Shown piece by piece: positions 1 through 4,376 of a stretch of DNA of 5,376 nt; the stretch's first letter is position 1, and each line of letters begins with the position of its first letter. The notes beneath the pieces were generated by a model. The model had not been told where the DNA came from, searched no databases, and worked only from the letters and a program-made list of their open reading frames with translations. This DNA is from an uncultured Porphyromonadaceae bacterium (lineage in GTDB: Bacteria; Bacteroidota; Bacteroidia; Bacteroidales; Muribaculaceae): NCBI GenBank assembly GCA_902470475.1, contig CABRGT010000090.1, positions 1-5,376 of the forward strand, in the 5' to 3' direction. Made by a program: the position numbers and the translations under genes.

Positions 1-368
1 CCCGCCCCGACGGCGGCCTCTACTCCACCGCCCGCGACATGATTGCGTGGCTCGGCGCCCTGCGCGACGGCCGTGTGCTGCCTCCGTCGTGGGTCGAGCT
101 GTCGCGGCGGCCGCGTGTAAGCGTCTCCGACAGTCCTTACTGCCAGTATCAGCGGCGCCCCGACACATGGTATGCCCTCGGCCAGTTCGTTGAGCAGCCT
201 GAAGGCCGTCCGCGCAAGATCTTCCATACCGGCGACAACGGCGGATTTCAGGCCTATGTGGCCGTATATCCCGACAGCGACACACGGATTGTCATCCTCG
301 AGAACCGCAACGACCGGTCGCGCTCGCAGCTGGTGGGCCTGGTTGACAAAGCACTTGGATACAGATAA
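1..368 (+). CDS. Serine hydrolase of the beta-lactamase / penicillin-binding-protein fold, C-terminal part only
   Basis: The reading frame is open from base 3 and runs in from outside the window, so only about the last 121 residues are visible. They begin with the segment PDGGLYSTARDM, typical of the beta-lactamase family (PF00144 type: class C beta-lactamases, esterases and D-amino peptidases), where a GG-x-x-ST-x-x-D turn precedes a helix. The HTG at bases 225-233 (in HTGDNGGF) corresponds to the third catalytic box (KTG or HxG) on the strand lining the active site. It is followed by a beta strand (YVAVYPDSD, then RIVILEN) and a final helix, as expected for this fold. The SxxK and YxN boxes lie upstream, out of view. 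The substrate cannot be told, and this family is mostly not involved in antibiotic resistance. The VanZ-like gene starts 15 bp downstream on the same strand and is probably co-transcribed. The ATG at base 39 is an internal methionine, not the start. Confidence 0.85.
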   Translation, partial: RPDGGLYSTARDMIAWLGALRDGRVLPPSWVELSRRPRVSVSDSPYCQYQRRPDTWYALGQFVEQPEGRPRKIFHTGDNGGFQAYVAVYPDSDTRIVILENRNDRSRSQLVGLVDKALGYR

Positions 369-383
369 AATCCCCGTATACTC

Positions 384-788
384 ATGAAACTCCTCGGATT
401 CTTACGCTCGTGGTGGCCCACAATGCTCGTGGTGGCCGTTATTATCTATGCCACATGGGTGCCTCAGCCCGTCGCCCCCGAAGATATCCCCCCGCTGCCT
501 CATATCGACAAGGTAATCCATGCAGTGATGATGGGCGGACTCTCGGCTGCGCTTCTCTTCGACTGGCGCCGCATGGCTCCGGACGGACACCGCATCACGC
601 GCCGCGTCATGTACACGGTCATTGTGGCTGTGCTCGCCTTCTCCGTTGTCGATGAAGTCGTGCAGGGGCTTCTGCCCATCGGACGTCCGTCCGACTGGCT
701 CGACCTCGTGGCCGACTTCTTCGGTGCCGTCGTCGGCGCATTCCTCGCCCGCCCGGCTGTCAATGCCATCTTCCGCCGCAGGAAGTGA
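384..788 (+). CDS. VanZ-like family small integral membrane protein
   Basis: This 134-residue protein has four hydrophobic stretches: about residues 10-27, 43-60, 75-97 and 107-125. The family signature is visible. HIDKVIHAVMMGGL (40-53) matches the 'DK..H...y..l' motif. DEVVQGLLPIGRPSDWLDL (90-108) matches the 'DE..Q.f.pgR..s..D...N..G' motif just before the last membrane segment. The positively charged end (RRRK) is probably cytoplasmic. VanZ itself gives low-level teicoplanin resistance in enterococci, but chromosomal homologues in Bacteroidota are widespread and their job is unknown, so resistance should not be inferred. The ATG lies 15 bp after the preceding stop and has no Shine-Dalgarno sequence, as is usual in this phylum. 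The length is normal for a single-domain member. Family assignment is firm and function is open. Confidence 0.85.
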   Translation: MKLLGFLRSWWPTMLVVAVIIYATWVPQPVAPEDIPPLPHIDKVIHAVMMGGLSAALLFDWRRMAPDGHRITRRVMYTVIVAVLAFSVVDEVVQGLLPIGRPSDWLDLVADFFGAVVGAFLARPAVNAIFRRRK

Positions 789-837
789 GGGGCCCTTCAT
801 AATATTAGCGGTGATAGCTATAATGAAGGCGGACCCC
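789..837 (+). terminator. Interrupted stem-loop right after the VanZ-like stop codon
   Basis: GGGG (789-792) and CCTTCAT (794-800) pair with ATGAAGG (823-829) and CCCC (834-837), leaving a small internal loop (C against CGGA). Further weak pairing is possible in the AT-rich top. It begins at the base after the stop codon, between convergent genes, so it may stop or stabilise transcripts from either side. No T-run follows on either strand, so it is not a textbook intrinsic terminator. A further 5-bp hairpin, CCGGC-AATTA-GCCGG, follows at 836-850. Confidence 0.45.
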
Positions 838-864
838 GGCAATTAGCCGGAGCCCGCTGGCGCA

Positions 865-884
865 GCGCAGGCGGTCGCCCGCGC
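865..884 (-). terminator. GC-rich hairpin 5 bases past the stop of the TlpA-like gene
   Basis: Read on the minus strand, GCGCGGGC, loop GACC and GCCTGCGC form an 8-bp stem with one G-U wobble, starting 5 bases after the TAA at 892-890. On the plus strand the same pair is an A-C mismatch, so the stem is complete only in minus-strand RNA. This suggests it ends or protects the minus-strand operon transcript. A T-rich stretch (TTTGATTATTT) lies on the plus-strand side instead, so it could also help terminate the VanZ-like transcript. Confidence 0.45.
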
Positions 885-889
885 TTTGA

Positions 890-1894
890 TTATTTCACGT
901 ATTTGGCCACATCGGCCTTCAGGTCGTCGCTCTGCTTGTCGCGGCTTACAATCGTGCCGTCGGGCGCTATGAGCATGATGCACGGAATGCCCGAGATGCC
1001 GTAGAGGTCGGTCGGCACCGAGCCGGCATTGATGATGCAGTCCCAGGGTATCTGCTCCTCGTCGATGGCGCGGCGCGTGTCGTCGGGTTCGTCCCATACG
1101 GCCACACCCAGAATCTCGAGATTCTTGCCCTTGTACTCGTCGTAGATCTCCTTGAGCACTTTGATCTGCTGTTTGCACGGTCCGCACCACGATGCGAAGT
1201 AGTCGACCAGCAGATACTTGCCGTCGCGGCCCACATAGTCGCTCAGGCGCTTTCCGCCCACCTCGAAGTCGACGAAGTGCGAGCCCTCGCCGGTGGTGGC
1301 GCGGCGGTGGTTCATCTCCACGAGCTTGGTCACGCGCTGATATTTCTTCAGCGACGGATTCTTTTCAAGGTAAGCCACCAGCTCGGCCGGCTCCATGTCG
1401 TAGGCCTGCTCCATGAACAGGCGGTAGCCGATCGGGTTGTCGATATTGGCCTGCACCAGTTCCTCCACGCGCGCGAGGTAGCGGTCGTAGATGGCCTGCT
1501 GCTGTGCCTCGTCGGTGGCGGCGCGGAATTCGGCCGCATATTTGCCCAGGTCTTCGGTCGCCTCGCGCAGACGATCGTTGAGCGGGCTGCCGAAGGCCGA
1601 CCGTGTCTCGCCGTTGACGGCGATCGAGCCGGGTTCCATGATGAACTGGGCGAATCGGCCGCCGTCGACGATAAGGCGCGCCATGAACGGCTCGTCCATC
1701 TCGCCCTTGAACACGGCCATGTTGTCGGCCACCAGCGTCGAGTCGAACTTCTCGCCGGTGTCGAAGTTCACGATGTAGGCCATGGCACCGTCGGCGTCGG
1801 CCGGCATGGGTGCCTGTACCTTGTACGGGTCGCCCGCCTGCGCCGTTGCTAAGGCGGCGCAGGCCAGGGCGGCTGTTATGAATCTTTTTGTCAT
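890..1894 (-). CDS. Secreted TlpA-like thioredoxin-fold protein with long N-terminal domain
   Basis: This 334-residue protein starts with a signal peptide (MTKRF, a hydrophobic stretch, then a likely cut after AQA at residue 20). No cysteine sits at the cleavage site, so it is periplasmic rather than a lipoprotein. Residues about 25-110 form a beta-rich region like the DUF4369-type domain found before thioredoxin domains in Bacteroidota. Residues about 110-195 are helical and charged. The C-terminal thioredoxin/TlpA domain (about 205-334) has the redox motif WCGPC at 236-240 after YFAS, then ILGVAVWDE and the cis-proline loop GISGIPC (P304), followed by APDGTIV. The role inferred from the family is thiol-disulfide exchange in the envelope; the partner is unknown. 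Two extra cysteines, C286 and C305, are unusual, C305 being directly after the cis-proline. It begins 4 bp after the CoA-transferase stop, so the two are almost certainly co-transcribed. Confidence 0.88.
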   Translation of the reverse strand: MTKRFITAALACAALATAQAGDPYKVQAPMPADADGAMAYIVNFDTGEKFDSTLVADNMAVFKGEMDEPFMARLIVDGGRFAQFIMEPGSIAVNGETRSAFGSPLNDRLREATEDLGKYAAEFRAATDEAQQQAIYDRYLARVEELVQANIDNPIGYRLFMEQAYDMEPAELVAYLEKNPSLKKYQRVTKLVEMNHRRATTGEGSHFVDFEVGGKRLSDYVGRDGKYLLVDYFASWCGPCKQQIKVLKEIYDEYKGKNLEILGVAVWDEPDDTRRAIDEEQIPWDCIINAGSVPTDLYGISGIPCIMLIAPDGTIVSRDKQSDDLKADVAKYVK

Positions 1895-1898
1895 GTCT

Positions 1899-3392
1899 TT
1901 AGATGAATTTCGAGAAATCGGCGTTGCGCATGTCGCCCGTCTCGTTGAAGGCGTTGTGGAATGCGAACGCGGCCTGCAGGTTGTGGGGTGTCTGGCCGCC
2001 GCGGCCTGCCTTCAGGTAGTCGCGCAGCAGCTCGCGGTAGTCGGGGTGCGCGCAGTTGTCGATGATGCAGTGGGCGCGTTCCACCGGGTCGAGGTGGCGC
2101 AGGTCGGCGATACCCTGGTCGGTCACGATGATGTCGACCGAGTGCTCCGAGTGGTCGGCGTGGGCCACCATCGGCACGATATTGCTGATCAGGCCGCCCT
2201 TGGTCACCGACGGGCAGCTGAAGATCGAGATGTAGGCGTTGCGGGTGAAGTCGCCCGAGCCGCCGATGCCGTTCATCATCTTGGTGCCGAGCACGTGGGT
2301 CGAGTTCACGGCGCCGAAGATGTCGGCCTCCAGGGCCGTGTTCATGGCGATCACGCCCAGTCGGCGGATCACCTCCGGGTTGTTCGACAGTTCTGCCGGG
2401 CGCATCAGTATCTTGTCGTGGAAGAAGTCGATGTTGCCGAACAGCTCTTCCTCGACTTTGTCCGAGAAGGTCATCGAGCAGGTCGACGCGAAGGTGCACT
2501 TGCCCTTCTTCATCAGCTCCAGCACGGCGTCCTGGATCACTTCGGTGTACATCTGGAAGGTAGGCAGCACGGTGCTTTCGCCCAGGTCGTAGAGCACGGC
2601 GTTGGCCACGTTGCCTACGCCCGACTGCAGCGGCAGGAACTCCTTGGGTATGCCTCCGCGCTTGTATTCGCTGATCAGGAAGCTCACTACGTTGGAGCCG
2701 ATCTGCTTCGAGATCTCGTCGGGTTCGGTGAATGGCTTCACGCAGTCAAGCGAGCTGGTCTTCACTATGCCGACCACCTTCGACGGGTCGATCTTCAGCA
2801 CCGGCGAGCCGATGCGGTCGCTGGGCCTGTAGATGCCGATCTCGCGGCGGTAGGGCGGGTCGAGCGGCATGTAGATGTCGTGCATGCCCTTGAGCGTGCG
2901 CGGCAGGCGGTCGTTGAGCTCGATGAAGATTTTCTTGGCCATCTTGGCGAAGGTCGGTACGTTGCCCACGCCGCAGCCCAGGATCACCTCGCCGTCGGGC
3001 GTGATGTCGGCGGCCTCGATTATGGCGTAGTCTATGTCGCCGAAGAATCCGTAGCGGGTCTCCTGCGCCATGTCCGACAGATGGCGGTCGTTGTAGTGTA
3101 CGTCGTGCGAGTTTATACGCTTGCGCAGGTCGGGCACATTCTGGTAGGGGGCGCGGCGGTTGATGGCGTTGGCGCGCGACAGGCAGCCGTCCACGTGGTC
3201 CGAGGTCGACGCGCCGGTCAGGACGTTAACCTTGAACGGACGTCCCTCGGCATGTTCCTTCTCGGCCTTCGCTGCTATGCCTTCGGTGATGAACTTCGGC
3301 GCACCCGGGGCTGTGAAGCCCGACAGACCGAGCGTGTCGCCGTCTTTAATCATTTCTGCGGCCTCTTGGACCGTGATATAATTATATGCCAT
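1899..3392 (-). CDS. Succinate/acetyl-CoA CoA-transferase (acetyl-CoA hydrolase/transferase family, class I)
   Basis: This 497-residue cytosolic enzyme has the full length usual for the succinate CoA-transferase group (AarC, Cat1 and YgfH/ScpC relatives, about 500 residues). It should swap CoA between succinate and acetate or propionate through a glutamyl-CoA thioester. The catalytic glutamate is most likely E284 in MYTEVIQD. The CoA-binding loop SGVGNVANAV lies at 257-266. The oxyanion-hole region is GIGGSGDF (375-382), preceded by the conserved stretch SNNPEVIRRLGVIAMN (336-351). The N-terminal half contains GLSGFTAPGAPK (22-33) and the loop LTGASTSDHVDG (58-69). VTDQGIADLR at 423-432 is the conserved C-terminal motif, with Asp where I recall Glu in AarC. 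In Bacteroidales such an enzyme can close the succinate-propionate route or make acetate while regenerating succinyl-CoA. The exact acyl partner cannot be read from the sequence. It sits between a small membrane protein gene (46 bp upstream) and the thioredoxin gene. Confidence 0.93.
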   Translation of the reverse strand: MAYNYITVQEAAEMIKDGDTLGLSGFTAPGAPKFITEGIAAKAEKEHAEGRPFKVNVLTGASTSDHVDGCLSRANAINRRAPYQNVPDLRKRINSHDVHYNDRHLSDMAQETRYGFFGDIDYAIIEAADITPDGEVILGCGVGNVPTFAKMAKKIFIELNDRLPRTLKGMHDIYMPLDPPYRREIGIYRPSDRIGSPVLKIDPSKVVGIVKTSSLDCVKPFTEPDEISKQIGSNVVSFLISEYKRGGIPKEFLPLQSGVGNVANAVLYDLGESTVLPTFQMYTEVIQDAVLELMKKGKCTFASTCSMTFSDKVEEELFGNIDFFHDKILMRPAELSNNPEVIRRLGVIAMNTALEADIFGAVNSTHVLGTKMMNGIGGSGDFTRNAYISIFSCPSVTKGGLISNIVPMVAHADHSEHSVDIIVTDQGIADLRHLDPVERAHCIIDNCAHPDYRELLRDYLKAGRGGQTPHNLQAAFAFHNAFNETGDMRNADFSKFI

Positions 3393-3438
3393 TTCGTATA
3401 AGTGGTTATAGATTTTTATGTGTTGTCGTTTTCGATGG

Positions 3439-3861
3439 TCAGATTTCCCTGAACTTGGGCGGAAGCACCTCGCTCCATATTATGGCCCGGCGCAGAGCCG
3501 ACCTGCGTCGCGCTCTCTTTTCGGCTGCTTCCCTTTCCTCGGCATCTGCCTGGCGCACGGCTTCGGACGGCCCGACGGCCGGCGCGCCTTCCGCTTCGGC
3601 GTCGAACCGGTAGTTTTCCGCCGCGGACGTGTCTTCCGTCCGGGGCTCATGTGTCTGCGCGGCTACGGGAGGGGGCGCGACGTGCGATACCTGTGGCTGC
3701 GGAGCCGAAGCCATCGGAGGCCGGCGCCGGATCTGCGTCCGCTCTGCCCGTGCTTCTTCCAGCTCGCGCTTCTTTTTCTTACGGTCGTTGACGGCTCCCC
3801 ATGTCGTAAGTGCGATGAGCAGCCACGGCCATAGTTCCGTGAAGATTTCCTTGAGGTCCAT
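3439..3861 (-). CDS. Small membrane-anchored, charged protein of unknown function
   Basis: I do not recognise this 140-residue protein. From the chosen start, MDLKEIFTELWPWLLIALTT, residues about 9-23 form one hydrophobic anchor. It is followed by a basic stop (NDRKKKKRE), then a charged helix, a Pro/Ala/Gln-rich linker (about residues 47-80) and an acidic Ala/Glu stretch. The end is an Arg-rich helix (EKRARRRSALRRA) and a hydrophobic tail, IIWSEVLPPKFREI. The positive-inside rule puts the body in the cytoplasm. An in-frame ATG 21 bp upstream (3882) overlaps the -7 promoter element, so it cannot be the start of a message made from that promoter; 3861 is preferred. It is the first gene of the probable operon with the CoA-transferase and thioredoxin. 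The protein-like domain order and the promoter argue that it is real. The low-complexity middle makes homology calls unreliable. Confidence 0.75.
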   Translation of the reverse strand: MDLKEIFTELWPWLLIALTTWGAVNDRKKKKRELEEARAERTQIRRRPPMASAPQPQVSHVAPPPVAAQTHEPRTEDTSAAENYRFDAEAEGAPAVGPSEAVRQADAEEREAAEKRARRRSALRRAIIWSEVLPPKFREI

Positions 3862-3879
3862 CGGTATCCTAATTTTGCA

Positions 3880-3911
3880 CAAAATTAGCGATTTCCGTGC
3901 AATGGTACAAA
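3880..3911 (-). promoter_or_regulatory. Bacteroidota-type promoter of the membrane protein / CoA-transferase / thioredoxin operon
   Basis: On the minus strand a -33 element TTTG (3911-3908) is followed after exactly 20 bases by a -7 element TAATTTTG (3887-3880). This matches the known Bacteroides consensus TTTG, 19-21 bases, TAnnTTTG. Transcription should begin around 3875-3872, giving a very short leader before the ATG at 3861. This site fixes the start codon of that gene. No comparable site is seen in the 46-bp gap before the CoA-transferase, which supports a single operon. Confidence 0.75.
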
Positions 3912-3953
3912 TTTTTTCGTCCCTTTGACTCTAAATTAACCGAATCGGGCAAC

Positions 3954-4003
3954 AAAAAACCGAGGCCCTCTCCGGGTCACGGCCTTCTGCTGCTGCACTC
4001 GGT
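3954..4003 (-). terminator. Intrinsic terminator of the candidate RNA
   Basis: On the minus strand ACCGAG (4003-3998) can pair with CTCGGT (3964-3959), and inside it AGGCC (3985-3981) with GGCCT (3967-3963), the two pairings sharing the CT. The best combined fold is about nine GC-rich pairs with one side bulged. Six Ts follow directly (3959-3954). The T-run exists only on the minus strand, which sets the direction. The ACC of the outer arm is also used by the preceding hairpin GGTCTT/AAGACC (4018-4001), so the two stems compete. Confidence 0.6.
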
Positions 4004-4027
4004 CTTTCCTTGAAGACCTTGCCCTTA

Positions 4028-4069
4028 TTTCAGCCCCCCTGACGGGGAGCTAAAATTGGCGGGCTGAAA
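4028..4069. repeat. Perfect 9-bp inverted repeat with nested hairpin
   Basis: TTTCAGCCC (4028-4036) is the exact complement of GGGCTGAAA (4061-4069). The 24-base interior contains CCC-TGAC-GGGG, which can form its own small stem, plus an AT-rich half. On the minus strand this is the main structured domain of the candidate RNA. On the plus strand it is followed by ACAAC and five Ts (4073-4077), terminator-like, but no plus-strand gene precedes it. It may also be a copy of a dispersed palindromic element, which cannot be judged from one copy. Confidence 0.6.
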
Positions 4070-4126
4070 CAACTTTTTACATTATGAAACGACAGCTATT
4101 GGAATAGAAAAAACTACCTAACGCTG

Positions 4127-4134
4127 CAAAGGTA
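4127..4134 (-). promoter_or_regulatory. -7 promoter element in front of the candidate RNA
   Basis: Minus-strand TACCTTTG followed by CAG is an exact match to TAnnTTTG. The base run 19-22 upstream is AT-rich but has no TTTG; the nearest candidates are TGCA at 20 and TATG at 22. The -33 half is therefore weak or absent. It lies about 170 bases before the T-run terminator at 3954-3959. Confidence 0.5.
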
Positions 4135-4251
4135 TAGCTAATTTTTATTATGGATGCATATTTGGTGTTAAAATACGTTAAATTGATGTCATTTTGTCAT
4201 AATGCAATCGTTAATGCTTGACAACTGCCGCCGCCCGTTTCTTTTCCTTGC

Positions 4252-4270
4252 ATTTTGACACCGTCAAAAT
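4252..4270. repeat. 8-bp perfect inverted repeat with 3-base loop
   Basis: ATTTTGAC (4252-4259), loop ACC and GTCAAAAT (4263-4270) form a perfect dyad. It is AT-rich with no T-run beyond it, so it looks more like a protein-binding site or a weak mRNA 3' hairpin than a terminator. It lies about 110 bases past the stop of the secreted-protein gene and about 120 bases upstream of the -7 element at 4127, far from either for a classical operator. Confidence 0.5.
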
Positions 4271-4272
4271 CG

Positions 4273-4294
4273 CATCCGCGCATCATCCGCGCAT
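4273..4294. repeat. Two tandem copies of an 11-bp unit
   Basis: CATCCGCGCAT occurs at 4273-4283 and again directly at 4284-4294, followed by a third CAT. It sits three bases after the 8-bp dyad. With only two perfect copies, it looks like a recent slippage duplication. The unit also contains the self-complementary core GCGC. Confidence 0.6.
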
Positions 4295-4317
4295 CATTGC
4301 CCTTTGTGCATACGCAA

Positions 4318-4352
4318 TGCGGGGATGAAGCCCCGTTCGCTCCATCCCCGCA
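4318..4352 (-). terminator. 10-bp perfect hairpin downstream of the secreted-protein gene
   Basis: TGCGGGGATG (4318-4327) is the exact complement of CATCCCCGCA (4343-4352), with a 15-base loop that contains CCCC and so allows an alternative fold. It starts 24 bases past the stop of the gene ending at 4377. That position fits a transcript end or stabiliser for the minus-strand message. No T-run follows on the minus strand, so efficient factor-independent termination is doubtful. Confidence 0.5.
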
Positions 4353-4376
4353 CTGTGCTTGCCGGTTTGTGAAAGG

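Larger units (their letters stand above)
3954..4121 (-). ncRNA. Candidate small RNA or attenuated leader, about 170 nt
   Basis: The minus strand here has the parts of an independent RNA gene. A -7 element TACCTTTG lies at 4134-4127, so a start near 4121 is expected. An AT-rich 5' part follows, then a nested hairpin (4069-4028), a short hairpin GGTCTT/AAGACC (4018-4001), and a GC-rich terminator stem ending in six Ts (3959-3954). The next gene on this strand has its own promoter after that terminator, so most transcripts should stop here. I compared it by eye with SRP RNA, 6S RNA, tmRNA, RNase P RNA and common riboswitches and saw no match: for example, there is no SRP GGAAGCAGCC loop and no pairing between the 5' and 3' ends. 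It could instead be a long regulated leader of the downstream operon, or the 3' tail of the upstream secreted-protein transcript. The 5' end is estimated from the -7 element only. Confidence 0.45.
3862..4376. other. 515-bp stretch without a protein-coding gene
   Basis: No convincing protein gene is found on either strand. From left to right it holds the operon promoter (3880-3911), a minus-strand terminator and candidate RNA (3954-4121), a nested stem-loop (4028-4069), and a second -7 element (4127-4134). After these come an AT-rich stretch (about 4135-4215), an 8-bp inverted repeat (4252-4270), an 11-bp tandem repeat (4273-4294) and a 10-bp hairpin (4318-4352). It is larger and more structured than an ordinary spacer between two genes on the same strand. 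Confidence 0.7.

Noticed and set aside
384..788. Glycopeptide resistance from the VanZ-like gene
   Set aside because: No vanA/vanH/vanX-type genes are near, and VanZ-like proteins are common in Gram-negative Bacteroidota without a resistance role.
1277..1852. A 191-codon open frame on the plus strand opposite the thioredoxin gene
   Set aside because: It is a shadow of the real minus-strand gene: low-complexity composition, no promoter and no recognisable fold.
1782..3401. A 539-codon open frame on the plus strand opposite the whole CoA-transferase gene
   Set aside because: The minus-strand frame encodes a complete enzyme with all family motifs. The plus-strand frame is Val/His/Arg/Ala-rich with no domain and exists because the GC-rich gene lacks codons whose complements are stops.
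3861..3882. Longer start (MCKIRIP...) for the small membrane protein
   Set aside because: Its ATG lies inside the -7 promoter element and would be upstream of the transcript start. The ATG at 3861 opens directly into the membrane segment.
4084..4107. Seven-codon plus-strand frame MKRQLLE just after the nested hairpin, as a leader peptide
   Set aside because: There is no plus-strand gene downstream, no convincing plus-strand promoter, and a frame this short is expected by chance.
3954..4121. Identification of the candidate RNA as SRP RNA or 6S RNA
   Set aside because: The GGTC...GGAAAG...CAGCAGCAG order faintly recalls the SRP loop, but the conserved GGAAGCAGCC core is absent. The 5' and 3' ends do not pair as they would in 6S RNA.
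4252..4352. CRISPR array or mobile-element ends in the repeat cluster
   Set aside because: There are only two 11-bp tandem units with no spacers, and the inverted repeats do not flank any transposase or show target-site duplications.
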